DNA of 64,000 nucleotides, taken from positions 1,059,273-1,123,272 of the forward strand of contig NZ_BSTX01000001.1 in assembly GCF_030269765.1 (NCBI RefSeq). Direction: 5' to 3'. The position numbers and the translations under genes are program-made. Under the pieces are notes generated by a model. It searched no databases and had not been told where the DNA came from. It was given only the letters and a program-made list of their open reading frames with translations. This document shows, piece by piece, positions 25,241 through 33,677 of this stretch. Positions within the stretch are counted from its first letter, which is position 1. Each line of letters opens with the position of its first letter. Origin of the DNA: Actinorhabdospora filicis. Lineage in GTDB: Bacteria > Actinomycetota > Actinomycetes > Mycobacteriales > Micromonosporaceae.

Positions 25241-25300
25241 GTACTAACTCTGAGAAAGTACTATCGTTCTCGCCGTACCGCGAAAGCGCTAGTACTAACG
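25241..25300. promoter_or_regulatory. Three GTACTA repeats in the HxlR/oxidoreductase intergenic region
   Basis: GTACTAAC occurs at 25241-25248 and 25292-25299, and GTACTATC at 25258-25265. Start-to-start distances are 17 and 34 bp, that is, multiples of 17. The core GTAC is self-complementary and HxlR sites commonly contain GTACT(A/T)AC half-sites, so these are likely operators shared by the two divergent genes. Confidence 0.6.
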
Positions 25301-25313
25301 AGGAGTGTCATCC

Positions 25314-26159
25314 ATGATCGTCGTCACCGCCGCCACCGGGCACCTGGGCCGCCTCGTCATCAAGGGCCTGCTGGACGCCGGGGTCCCCGCCGGGGACATC
25401 GTCGCCGCCGTCCGTAACCCGGAGAAGGCCACCGACCTCGGCGTCGCCACCCGCCTGGCCGACTACACGCGCCCGGAGACCCTGGCCGCCGCCTTCGAGG
25501 GCGCCTCGAAGGTCCTGCTCATCTCCTCCAGCACCCACGTGGACCGGCCCGGCCAGCACGCCGCCGTCGCCGACGCCGCCAAGGCCGCCGGGGTGGAGTT
25601 CCTGGCCTACACCAGCCTCCTGCGCGCCGACACCAACACCGTGGGCCTGGCCCCCGACCACAAGGCCAGCGAGGAGCACATCGCCGCCTCCGGCCTGCGG
25701 TACACCTTCCTGCGCAACGGCTGGTACTTCGAGAACTACACCCAGAACGCCGCCCAGTCCCTGGCCGGCGGAGCCGTCTACGGCGCGGCCCTGGACGGCA
25801 AGATCTCCGGCGCCACCCGCGCCGACTACGCCGCCGCGGCGGTGGCCGTCCTGCTCGCCGAGGACCCCGCCGAGGTCTACGAGCTGGCCGGCGACAACGG
25901 CTTCACCCTGTCCGAGCTGGCCGCCGAGTACACCGCGCAGACCGGCACCCCGGTGTCCTACCAGGACCTCGGCCAGGACGGTTACCAGGCCGCGCTGCTC
26001 GGGGCGGGCCTGCCGGAGTTCGTCGCCAACCTGCTCTCCGACGCCGACGCGGCCGTCTCGCGCGGCGAGCTCCAGTACGACGGCGGCGACCTGGCGAAGC
26101 TCATCGGCCGCCCCACCACCACGCTGACCGAGGCCGTCGCCGCGGCCCTGGCTAAGTAG
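25314..26159 (+). CDS. NAD(P)-binding quinone oxidoreductase-like protein (QOR2/NmrA-like SDR)
   Basis: A 281-residue atypical short-chain dehydrogenase. The N-terminal Rossmann motif is TAATGHLGRLV, followed by SSSTHVDRPGQHAAVADAAKAAGVEF and YTFLRNGWYFENY, matching QOR2 (YtfG)-type quinone reductases. It probably reduces quinones or senses NADPH. GAGGAG 8 nt upstream selects ATG 25314 over GTG 25305. Regulation by the divergent HxlR protein is likely. Its 3' end overlaps the convergent ATPase gene by 8 bp. Confidence 0.9.
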   Translation: MIVVTAATGHLGRLVIKGLLDAGVPAGDIVAAVRNPEKATDLGVATRLADYTRPETLAAAFEGASKVLLISSSTHVDRPGQHAAVADAAKAAGVEFLAYTSLLRADTNTVGLAPDHKASEEHIAASGLRYTFLRNGWYFENYTQNAAQSLAGGAVYGAALDGKISGATRADYAAAAVAVLLAEDPAEVYELAGDNGFTLSELAAEYTAQTGTPVSYQDLGQDGYQAALLGAGLPEFVANLLSDADAAVSRGELQYDGGDLAKLIGRPTTTLTEAVAAALAK

Positions 26160-28479
26160 CGCTCGCGGCGGGCGGCCGGGTCCCGGCCGCCCGCCTCTTG
26201 CCGAACCACGTGACCAGCCCCAGCAGCACGATCGCGACCGCGGCGATGCCCAGTCCGACGCTCGTGTTGTACGCGTTGCCGTAGCCCAGCTCGAAGAAGT
26301 CGCGCGCGAACGGCACCGCCAGCACCAGCAGGAACGCCCCGCCCATCACCAGCACGAGCCCGCCGCGCCACCACGTGAACGGCCGCGCGGTGAAGGCCAG
26401 CACGGCCAGGCTCACGCAGAACAGCGTGATCGTCGCCGTCGCCTTGTCCTCCCGCAGCGAGGACTCCCCGTTGTCGCGCGCCAACCAGTAGGCCAGCAGC
26501 GTCGCGCCGGAGACCAGCACGCCCGCCGGGATCGCGAACCGCAGCACCCGCGAGACGAAACCCGGCCGGAACCGCTCACCGTTCGGCGCCAGCGCCAGGA
26601 AGAACGACGGGATCCCGATCGTCAGCGCGCCGATCAGGGTCACGTGGATCGGCGCGAACGGGTACGGGATCGCCGTCAGCCCCACCACCAGCGCCAGCCC
26701 AATCGAGTAGATCGTCTTGGTGAGGAACAGGTCCGAGACCCGCTCGATGTTGCCCAGCACCCGCCGCCCCTCGGCGACCACGCGCGGCAGGCTGGAGAAG
26801 TCGTTGTTCAGCAGCACGACCTTGGCCACGCCCCGCGCCGCCGCCGAACCCGAGCCCATCGCCACGCCCAGGTCGGCCTCCTTGAGCGCCAGGACGTCGT
26901 TGACGCCGTCGCCCGTCATCGCCACGGTGTGCCCGCGCGTGTGCAGCGCGGTCACGAAGGACCGCTTCTGCTGCGGCGTGACCCGCCCGAAGACCGTGTA
27001 GGTCTCCAGCGCCCCGGCCAGCGCCTCGACGTCGTCGGGGAGCTCGCGGGCGTCGATGACCTTGTGCGCGTCCGGGACGCCCGCGGCGGCCGCGACCGCG
27101 CCGACCGACACCGCGTTGTCCCCGGAGATGATCTTCAGGGTGACGCCCTGCTCGGCGAAGAACCCGAGGGTCTCGTGCACGTTCTGGCGCAGCCGCTGCT
27201 CCAGGACCACCAGCGCCAGCGGCCGGGCCCCCTCCAGGCCACCGGCCAGCGACGGGACGGCGACCAGCGCCAGGACGCGCTCACCGTCGGCGCCCAGCTC
27301 CTGCGCCCGAGCGAGCGACTCACCGGTGAGCACGACGTCCGGCGCGCCGAAGATGTAGGCGCCGTGCTCGCCGAAGTCGGCGCCGCTCCACTTGCGCGCC
27401 GAGGAGAAGGGCGCGACCTCGCGCACCGCCCACGCGGGTGCGGCCGGGACGGCCGCCGCGACGGCCTGCATGGTCGGGTTGGGCGTGTCATCGGCCTTGA
27501 CGAGCGCGGCGAGCACCGCCTCCGGGTCGCCGTCGCCGATGCCGATGACCTCCTTGAGGACCATCCCGGGCTCGGTGAGCGTCCCCGTCTTGTCCAGGCA
27601 CAGGACGTCGACCCGCGCCAGCCCCTCGATGGCGGGCAGCTCCTGCACCAGGCACTGCCGCCGCGCCAGGCGCAGCACGCCGACGACGAAGGCGATGCTG
27701 GTCAGCAGGACGAGCCCCTCCGGGATCATCGGCACGATCCCGGCGACGGTCCCGACGATGCTGTCGCGCAGGCTCTGCCCGCTGCGGCTCTGGCTGAAGA
27801 TCAGCAGCGCGGCGGTGGGCACGATGAGGATCGTGATGATCTTCAGGAAGCGGTTGATGCCGCCCATGAGCTGCGAGTCGGCCAGCGAGAAGCGGCTCGC
27901 CTCGGCCAGCAGCCGCGAGGCGTAGGCGTCGGCGCCCACCCGCGTCACGGTGAACGAGCCGGACCCGGCGGCGATGAAGCTGCCGGAGAGCACCTCGTCG
28001 CCCGGGTTCTTGACCACCGGGTCGGACTCGCCGGTGAGCAGCGACTCGTCGACTTCCAGGCCCGTGGCGGTGGCGACCCGGCCGTCCACCGGGATCTGCT
28101 CGCCCGGCCCGATCAGGACGAGGTCGTCGGCGACCAGTTCCTCGGGGGCGACCTCGGCGTCGGCACCATCGCGCCGCACCCGGCTGGGCGCCTGCCCGAC
28201 GATGGCGAGCTTGTCGAGGGCGGCCTTGGCGCGCAGCTCCTGGATCGTCCCGATGGCCGAGTTGAACACGATGACCAGGCCGAACAGCGCCTGCTTCGGG
28301 CCGCCGAAGACGAGGGCGACCACGGTCAGCACGCCGATGAGCCCGTTGAAGAAGGTGAAGAGGTTGCGGGCCAGGATCTGCCACGGACTCGCCGTCTGCT
28401 TCGGCGGCGCGGCGTTGACCCGGCCGTCGGCGACGCGCTCGGCGACCTCGGTCGCGGTGAGTCCCGATGGGACGGACAT
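26152..28479 (-). CDS. P-type cation ATPase, CtpE-like
   Basis: A 775-residue membrane ion pump. It has the actuator motif LLTGES, helix-4 PEGL in GIVPMIPEGLVLL, the phosphorylated Asp296 in CLDKTGTLTE, the nucleotide-binding domain (KWSGADF) and the hinge TGDGVNDVLALKEAD, with about ten helices. There is no N-terminal heavy-metal domain or CPC motif. The pattern fits mycobacterial CtpE, reported to move calcium, so a calcium role is likely but inferred. It is monocistronic; a few bases overlap the end of the convergent oxidoreductase gene. Confidence 0.93.
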   Translation of the reverse strand: MSVPSGLTATEVAERVADGRVNAAPPKQTASPWQILARNLFTFFNGLIGVLTVVALVFGGPKQALFGLVIVFNSAIGTIQELRAKAALDKLAIVGQAPSRVRRDGADAEVAPEELVADDLVLIGPGEQIPVDGRVATATGLEVDESLLTGESDPVVKNPGDEVLSGSFIAAGSGSFTVTRVGADAYASRLLAEASRFSLADSQLMGGINRFLKIITILIVPTAALLIFSQSRSGQSLRDSIVGTVAGIVPMIPEGLVLLTSIAFVVGVLRLARRQCLVQELPAIEGLARVDVLCLDKTGTLTEPGMVLKEVIGIGDGDPEAVLAALVKADDTPNPTMQAVAAAVPAAPAWAVREVAPFSSARKWSGADFGEHGAYIFGAPDVVLTGESLARAQELGADGERVLALVAVPSLAGGLEGARPLALVVLEQRLRQNVHETLGFFAEQGVTLKIISGDNAVSVGAVAAAAGVPDAHKVIDARELPDDVEALAGALETYTVFGRVTPQQKRSFVTALHTRGHTVAMTGDGVNDVLALKEADLGVAMGSGSAAARGVAKVVLLNNDFSSLPRVVAEGRRVLGNIERVSDLFLTKTIYSIGLALVVGLTAIPYPFAPIHVTLIGALTIGIPSFFLALAPNGERFRPGFVSRVLRFAIPAGVLVSGATLLAYWLARDNGESSLREDKATATITLFCVSLAVLAFTARPFTWWRGGLVLVMGGAFLLVLAVPFARDFFELGYGNAYNTSVGLGIAAVAIVLLGLVTWFGKRRAAGTRPPAASAT

Positions 28480-28581
28480 GGCACCCCCTGCGGCTCGGCT
28501 TGGGTAAGCCTAAGCGCGATGGGGGCGGGTCAGGCGGGATTGGCGCGCGACGGCCCGAAGCCCGCCGCCGCGCGCCCTCAC

Positions 28582-29550
28582 CTAGCAGTCGTAGGACCCG
28601 CCACTCGGCTCCACCTTCTCGCAGTAGCGCACGTGCAGGTGGTTGTCGTGGTTGGCGTACTGCGTCGTCAGGCCCTCGTTGATGAGGGTCGGGTCGTTGA
28701 AGAAGATCAGCGCGACGTGGCCGGAGGCCGTCGACCTGATCGCCTGGACGAGCTGGCGGGTGGCCGCGCGGTCGTAGGCGGCCGACTGCCAGGTGATGCG
28801 GCCGGCGGTGCACTGGTCGGAGCCGGTGCGGATGGGCCAGATGTCGATGTCGAGGCCGACGGCGTGGGAGGCGTGACCGCCGATGGAGCCGCCGTGCTCC
28901 CAGCCGGAGTCGCCGTAGGGCACCTTGCCCTGGCCGGTGGCGGCGAAGGAGCGGGCGGCGGCTTCGAGCTGGCCGACGGCGGCGGCGGTGGCCCAGTTGG
29001 CGGAGGTGTTGCCGTCGGGGTCCTGGTCGCACAGGTTCGCCGACCAGTCGGGGTAGTCGTAGTGCCAGACGAGGTTCTTCCAGGTCGTGGGCCCGGCGAT
29101 GCCGTCGGCGCCGATCCCCGCGTGCGACTGGAAGGCGCGGACGGCGTCGGCGGTGCCGCCGCCGAAGACGCCGTCGACGGCCAGTGACAGCCGCCGTTTG
29201 GCGTTCAGCTGGACCTGGAGGGCCTTCACGGCCGCGCCGGACGCCCCCTCGCGCAGCGTCGGGACGAGCGCGCCCCAGGTCGCGGGACCGACGATGCCGT
29301 CGGCGGTCAGACCCTTGGCGGTCTGGAAGGCCTTGGCGGCGGTGACGGTGCCCGACCCGAACACCCCGTCGGCGGGCGCGGACTGACCAGCCGCCTGGAG
29401 CAGGTACTGGATCGCCAGCACGTCGGCGCCCCGGTTGCCGGAGCTCTGCGTGTGGAAGAAGGCCCCGTCGTAGGCGGACGCGGGTGTGCCGGGAAGAACC
29501 GCGGCCGCCGTGACGAGGAGGATCGCGAAGACGCGTAAGAGACGTTTCAT
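28582..29550 (-). CDS. Secreted peptidoglycan-binding, MepA-like murein endopeptidase
   Basis: A 322-residue exported wall hydrolase. A signal peptide (residues 1-25, ending TPASA) is followed by two PG_binding_1 domains (about 35-95 and 97-155; both end DGI(V/A)GP(A/T)TW) and a C-terminal LAS-type metallopeptidase domain with zinc-ligand motifs GHASHAVGLDIDIWP and NHDNHLHVRYC. The latter resembles penicillin-insensitive endopeptidase MepA, which cuts D,D- and L,D-crosslinks. Its ATG overlaps the stop of the upstream methyltransferase (ATGA at 29547-29550), so the two are translationally coupled, an odd pairing. Confidence 0.92.
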   Translation of the reverse strand: MKRLLRVFAILLVTAAAVLPGTPASAYDGAFFHTQSSGNRGADVLAIQYLLQAAGQSAPADGVFGSGTVTAAKAFQTAKGLTADGIVGPATWGALVPTLREGASGAAVKALQVQLNAKRRLSLAVDGVFGGGTADAVRAFQSHAGIGADGIAGPTTWKNLVWHYDYPDWSANLCDQDPDGNTSANWATAAAVGQLEAAARSFAATGQGKVPYGDSGWEHGGSIGGHASHAVGLDIDIWPIRTGSDQCTAGRITWQSAAYDRAATRQLVQAIRSTASGHVALIFFNDPTLINEGLTTQYANHDNHLHVRYCEKVEPSGGSYDC

Positions 29551-30956
29551 GCGCCCGAGGGTAGTAGGAATCCCCGCTGGATGAAGTGCCTGATCACCGG
29601 CGACAGCGACGCCGCCAGCAACGGCTCGGGTGCCTCGTGCGCCGAGGCCAGCAGCCGCACGATCGTCCGCACCGGCGCGTGCCCCGTGCAGCCGCCGAGG
29701 AACGACACCAGCAGCGGGTCGATCTCCTCGGCGTAGCGCATCCCGGTGGTCTGGGCGAGCAGCTGCCGCCCGACCTCCCAGCCCTCCTCGCCCAGCTCGG
29801 CCTCCTGCCGCAGCTCGACGCCGGGCGCGAGGCGCAGGTGCGCGTCCAGCAGCCCGGCGGCGTCCAGACCGGCGAGGTAGTCGAAGCGGCCGAGCCGTTC
29901 GGCGACGCGCGCCGACCAGGGCCCGTCCACGGCGTGCCGGACGTCCTCGCACTCGACGACGGGCTCCTCGCGTCCCGACAGCCGCGCGGTGACCATGCCG
30001 AAGCCGACGGCCTCGACCTCATTGGCCTCGAACCAGTCCAGCCACGCCGCCAGCGCCGCCGGGTCGTGTACGGACGCGTCGCGCTGCCACACGCGCACGT
30101 AATCCAGCGGGTCGGTCACCTCGCGCTGCACGACCCACAGGTCGCAGCCGGTGCCCGCGAACCAGCCGGACACGCGCTCGCGCCAGTCCTGCCCGCGCAC
30201 GTGCAGCCAGTTGGCCAGGAACTGCATCGTCCCGCCCGGGTTCAGCAGCTTCGGCGCGGCCGCGGCCAGCTCGGCGCACACCCCGTCACCGGCGCGCCCG
30301 GAGTCGCGGTAGGTGAAGGCCGACTCCCCCGCGCCGACCACGAACGGCGGGTTGGACACCACCAGGTCGAAGCGGCGGCCCGCGACCGGCGCCAGCATGT
30401 CGCCTTCGAGCAGCTCCCAGTCCTGCCCGTTGAGGCGCGCGTTCATCGCCGCGTACTCCAGCGCGCGCGGCGACAGGTCGGTCGCCGTCACCCGCGCGGC
30501 GTGCCCCGCCAGCCGCAGCGCCTGCACCCCGCAGCCGGTCCCGACGTCCAGCGCACTGCCGACCGGCTCCCGCAGCGTGCTCGCCGCGAGCGTCGCCGAG
30601 GCACCGCCGACGCCCAGGACGTGCTCGCCGTCCAGGTCGCGTCCGGGCGCGGCGGGCAGGTCGGAGAGCACCCGGAAGTCCTCGTAGAACTCCAGGGACA
30701 CCGCCGCGCGCCCCTCGGCGTCCACCAGCGGCCGCACGGCCGCGTCGATCGACGCCACGGGCACCGCGACGCCCACCGTGAACAGCCGGATCAGCGCGTC
30801 CAGCGGGTCGAGGCCCTCGGTGGCGGCGAGCGTCGCGCGATGGTCCCCCCGCGCGGACGCGGCCACGGCGGCCGTCCCGACCCGCGCGCTCACACCCTCG
30901 GGGGTGTAGCCGGTGGAGTCCAGGTGGTCGCGGAGCCGGTCGATGTCGATCTGCAC
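29547..30956 (-). CDS. Class I SAM-dependent methyltransferase (HemK/RlmG-like, DUF7059 type)
   Basis: A 469-residue cytoplasmic protein. The central Rossmann domain has motif I LDVGTGCGVQALRLAGH and the catalytic NPPF in DLVVSNPPFVVG, which mark N-methylation of Gln/Asn side chains or of nucleobase amines. The N-terminal 120 residues and C-terminal 150 residues are extra domains found in an actinobacterial branch of unknown substrate. It is translationally coupled to the secreted endopeptidase gene downstream. Confidence 0.92.
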   Translation of the reverse strand: MQIDIDRLRDHLDSTGYTPEGVSARVGTAAVAASARGDHRATLAATEGLDPLDALIRLFTVGVAVPVASIDAAVRPLVDAEGRAAVSLEFYEDFRVLSDLPAAPGRDLDGEHVLGVGGASATLAASTLREPVGSALDVGTGCGVQALRLAGHAARVTATDLSPRALEYAAMNARLNGQDWELLEGDMLAPVAGRRFDLVVSNPPFVVGAGESAFTYRDSGRAGDGVCAELAAAAPKLLNPGGTMQFLANWLHVRGQDWRERVSGWFAGTGCDLWVVQREVTDPLDYVRVWQRDASVHDPAALAAWLDWFEANEVEAVGFGMVTARLSGREEPVVECEDVRHAVDGPWSARVAERLGRFDYLAGLDAAGLLDAHLRLAPGVELRQEAELGEEGWEVGRQLLAQTTGMRYAEEIDPLLVSFLGGCTGHAPVRTIVRLLASAHEAPEPLLAASLSPVIRHFIQRGFLLPSGA

Positions 30957-30965
30957 CGAATGAGT

Positions 30966-31562
30966 CTAGGAGCCGGTCAGCGCCAACGCGCGGCGGCTGC
31001 GGGCCAGCACCAGCCCGATCGCGGTGGCCGCCGCGAGCCCCGTGACGACACTGACCCACGCGGTGTCGAACAGCATCGCGTTCAAATACCCCAGGCCGAC
31101 GGTGTACGCCGCCCACACCAGCGCCGAAACGGCCGAGCCCAGCCGGTACCGGTTCAAGGTCAGCTCCGGGTCGGTCGCACCGACCGCCATCGCCACCGTC
31201 CGCCCCGTGGGCACCAGCCTCGCGAAGATCATCGTCCCGATCGTGCGGCTTCTCAGCGCGTTCCGCAGCCGCCCGTTGACCCGCGAAACCCGCGGCATCT
31301 TCGCCAGCCGCCGCTCCACCGGCCCCGTCCCCCGCCGCACCAGACGGAAGGCGACATTGTCACCGAGCGAAGAGGCCACCGCCCCACCCAGGAACAGCAG
31401 CACCAACGGCGTCCCACCGTCGTTATGCACCGAGTACACGACCGCGACGATCAACAGCGAGCCGCTCGGCAGCACCGGGAGGAACACATCGAGGGTGATC
31501 GAAACCATCACCAGGGCGTACATCCATGGCGAACTGAGCAGCTGGGCGATCTCGCTGACCAT
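30966..31562 (-). CDS. DedA-family membrane protein
   Basis: A 198-residue integral membrane protein of the DedA/VTT superfamily (lipid scramblase-like). Diagnostic segments are FLPVLPSGSLLIVAV near the N-terminus, GGAVASSLGDNVAFRLVRRG and the re-entrant loop FARLVPTGRTVAMAVGA with the conserved Arg residues. DedA proteins help recycle polyprenyl or phospholipid carriers and maintain envelope homeostasis. The start at 31562 is set by family alignment; it ends 9 bp before the methyltransferase and may share its transcript. Confidence 0.9.
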   Translation of the reverse strand: MVSEIAQLLSSPWMYALVMVSITLDVFLPVLPSGSLLIVAVVYSVHNDGGTPLVLLFLGGAVASSLGDNVAFRLVRRGTGPVERRLAKMPRVSRVNGRLRNALRSRTIGTMIFARLVPTGRTVAMAVGATDPELTLNRYRLGSAVSALVWAAYTVGLGYLNAMLFDTAWVSVVTGLAAATAIGLVLARSRRALALTGS

Positions 31563-31705
31563 GTGTCCCTTCTGGTGGCGCGCAGACGCGCCCATCCAGC
31601 TTGCCGTACCGTCGGCGTCTCGGGGGCTCCTCCGCACCGTGATGTGCGACGCACGCACACACGCCCACCGAGGCTACCCGGTGCCGACGATCATGGAGGC
31701 GGGCG

Positions 31706-32350
31706 ATGACGGACGGCCTGACGGCGGCGGCGACCCTCGGCGGCTTCTTCGCCCTCGACCCAGACCCACCCCGGAACCACCGCCCCGCCACGGCCTTCTA
31801 CACCGACCCCCGCCCTGAAATCAGCGACGCCCACCGCGCCCTAGGCGGCCACGAACGCGAAGTAGCCTCCGTCACCCACCTCGGCCTCGCCGCCAAGCTC
31901 ATCTCCCCCGTCCTGGCCGCCACCCTCCTGACGGGCACCGCCCCCCTCATCGACCCCGACCACCTGCCCGTGTGGACCACCCCCACCGGCGGCCTGCGCC
32001 TGGGCGTCCCGACGAAGCCCACCGGCCACGCGAAAGACCTCCGCACGGCCCTCCTCGACACCCATTTCGCGCCCCTCACCGAAAGCCTGCACACGGCCTA
32101 CCGGCTGGCCCCGAGCCTCCTCTGGGGCAACATCGCCTCCGCCCTGGCCAACACCCCCCGCGTACTCCCACCCACCCTCCGCACCCCCGCCACCCACCTG
32201 ATCGAAGAACTCCTGGCGACCCCACCCCTCGCGAACACCTTCCGCACCCCGAACCAACGCCGCACCTGCTGCCTCTTCATCCGCCTGCCAAGAGGAGGAG
32301 CCTGCGGCGACTGCCCGGTGCCGAGGAGAAATGTCGTACCCCGCCCCTAA
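31706..32350 (+). CDS. FhuF-like ferric-siderophore reductase with C-terminal [2Fe-2S] motif
   Basis: A 214-residue cytoplasmic protein. The C-terminus carries the FhuF-type iron-sulfur ligand pattern Cys-Cys-x10-Cys-x2-Cys (RRTCCLFIRLPRGGACGDCP). The N-terminal half has VTHLGLAAKLISPVLAATLL and LWGNIASALANTPRVLPP, as in actinobacterial (2Fe-2S)-binding proteins. The expected role is reductive release of iron from siderophores, but no siderophore genes adjoin. The codon usage is unusually rich in C at third positions with many Pro/Thr. The stop lies within the presumed promoter of the NUDIX gene. Confidence 0.88.
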   Translation: MTDGLTAAATLGGFFALDPDPPRNHRPATAFYTDPRPEISDAHRALGGHEREVASVTHLGLAAKLISPVLAATLLTGTAPLIDPDHLPVWTTPTGGLRLGVPTKPTGHAKDLRTALLDTHFAPLTESLHTAYRLAPSLLWGNIASALANTPRVLPPTLRTPATHLIEELLATPPLANTFRTPNQRRTCCLFIRLPRGGACGDCPVPRRNVVPRP

Positions 32351-32359
32351 CCTGCGAAC

Positions 32360-32797
32360 ATGGTCTACACGAGCCCGGTCGACGTCTTCCTGATCCTCAC
32401 CCGAGGCGAAGAAGTGCTCCTCGCCCTCCGCGAGAACACCGGCTACGCCGACGGCCTATGGAACTTCCCATCCGGCAAACTCGAAGCGGGAGAACCGGTC
32501 GACACCGCCATCTGCCGCGAAGCCGCAGAAGAGATCGGCCTGAAGATCAGACCGAAAGACCTCGACGACCCCCACCTGCTCCACTACTGGACACCAGAGG
32601 GAACAGGACGCATGGGTCTGTTCTTCCACACGGAGTACGAAGAACGCTTCGGCGAACCAACGAACGCCGAACCCCACAAATGCGGCGGCCTGATGTGGTG
32701 CCCAATAGACGAACCACCCGCGAAGACCGTGCCGTACACCCTGCTGGGCTGGCGCCTGTGGCGGTCGGGAAGGGCATTCGCACCGGCAGGGTGGTGA
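32360..32797 (+). CDS. NUDIX hydrolase
   Basis: A 145-residue enzyme that cleaves nucleoside-diphosphate derivatives. The Nudix box GKLEAGEPVDTAICREAAEEIG (about residues 38-59, G-x5-E-x7-REUxEExGU) is intact with all metal-binding glutamates. It is small and housekeeping-like, close to MutT-type dNTP or CoA hydrolases; the substrate is not predictable. TAACCT at 32348-32353 is a -10-like hexamer just 6 nt before the ATG, predicting a leaderless message even though the FhuF-like gene ends only 9 bp upstream. Confidence 0.92.
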   Translation: MVYTSPVDVFLILTRGEEVLLALRENTGYADGLWNFPSGKLEAGEPVDTAICREAAEEIGLKIRPKDLDDPHLLHYWTPEGTGRMGLFFHTEYEERFGEPTNAEPHKCGGLMWCPIDEPPAKTVPYTLLGWRLWRSGRAFAPAGW

Positions 32798-32812
32798 CGA
32801 GGGCAGGGGCGA

Positions 32813-33260
32813 AGTGACCGGCGAGCGACGAGGGCAAAGCCGGGCGGGCGGGCAGGCACAGCACCGGGTCGAAGCCTGCCCGAGGACAAGCGAACAACGC
32901 AGAGCAGACCCGCGTGCGATGCGTAGCCGAGGGCGGCAGAACTGAGCCGGGCGAAGCTACCGGCCTGCTATGGAGGCAAGACCCGGGCGGGCACGCAAGC
33001 CCGTGCACGAAGCCCGCCCGAAGACAAGGGCGAGACGCAGGACAGAGCCGGGTGCGATGCGCAGCACGACGCGGCTTGAAGCCGGGCACAGTGACTGGCA
33101 GGCAACGGGGTCAAAACCCGGGCACCAAACGAAGCTCGTTGTTTTAGACCCGGGCAAGGTGACTGGCTGGCTACGGGGTCAAAAGCCGGGTGGGCACGAG
33201 AGCCTGTTGTTTTAGAGCCGGGCCGAAGACAAGCCGGGGACGCAAGACAACACCGCCCCG
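32813..33260. repeat. Degenerate tandem repeats in a gene-free stretch
   Basis: Four related units can be laid end to end. Two long ones of about 137 bp (starting near 32813 and 32953) contain GCCGGGCGGGC, GGGTGCGATGCG-like and AGGACA cores. Two short ones of about 71 bp (33083-33153 and 33154-33223) share TGACTGGC, the segment ACGGGGTCAAAA and GTTGTTTTAGA before CCGGGC. Every unit ends on (A/G)(A/G)CCGGGC. No open frame persists through the copies on either strand with protein-like composition. I see no transposase or integrase. Confidence 0.6.
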
Positions 33261-33329
33261 AGACCAGATCCGCAGGAGCTCGCTCGGGATAGGAGAGGAT
33301 CCTCCCTCGGTCGGCCGGATGGTTCTTCG

Positions 33330-33392
33330 AACGAGGGTTCTCGGGGTGTCAAGCCGCGTTCTTTGGCTTGACACCCCGAGGTTCCTCGTTCA
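33330..33392. repeat. Long imperfect hairpin (63 nt)
   Basis: An inner perfect 14-bp stem, CGGGGTGTCAAGCC (33343-33356) with GGCTTGACACCCCG (33366-33379) around a 9-nt loop, is extended past a 5x5 internal loop by a second 8-bp stem, GAACGAGG (33330-33337) with CCTCGTTC (33385-33392). The symmetry suggests a folded RNA, a phage- or element-derived end, or a strong terminator for either neighbouring direction. No T-run follows on either side. Confidence 0.65.
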
Positions 33393-33442
33393 CCGTCGCA
33401 AAGGCCGAGCGTGGGTGGAGCCTCCCGAGAGAGGTCCGGCGT

Positions 33443-33486
33443 CCAGGGGCCGCACCCCTGGTCGGGTCCCAGGGCTGAAAGCCCTG
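33443..33486. repeat. Two adjacent short hairpins
   Basis: CCAGGGG-ccgca-CCCCTGG (33443-33461) and CAGGGCT-gaa-AGCCCTG (33470-33486) are consecutive 7-bp perfect hairpins 50 bp after the 63-nt hairpin. Together with it they make this 160-bp interval strongly structured. The nearest gene in the minus direction is the rhodanese ending at 33678, so they could form part of its 3' region or an independent small RNA. Confidence 0.5.
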
Positions 33487-33636
33487 ACCAGAGGGTGACC
33501 GTCAAATAGCGCCGATGTGGCGAATAGAGGACGGTCGATCCGTGGGGTGGGGCGAGAAGTGCGAGGAGACGGGCTCGGGGTGAGGGTGATGGGAGAGGTG
33601 CGCAACGGGGGGTGTGGTAGCGAGACTGCGACGGCT

Positions 33637-33667
33637 GGGGGCTGGGGGCTGGGGGCTGGGGGCTGGG
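33637..33667 (+). repeat. Heptad repeat GGGGGCT, G-quadruplex-forming tract
   Basis: Four runs of five guanines at 33637-33641, 33644-33648, 33651-33655 and 33658-33662 are separated by CT, with a further GGG at 33665-33667. This is a tandem heptamer that fits the G-quadruplex pattern with 2-nt loops on the plus strand. It lies 11 bp past the stop of the minus-strand rhodanese gene, where the transcript would be C-rich and the non-template strand G-rich. Confidence 0.7.
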
Positions 33668-33677
33668 CCGGGGCCCC

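Noticed and set aside
26644..29187. Long plus-strand frame across the P-type ATPase and endopeptidase genes
   Set aside because: It crosses two independent minus-strand genes and has no domain of its own.
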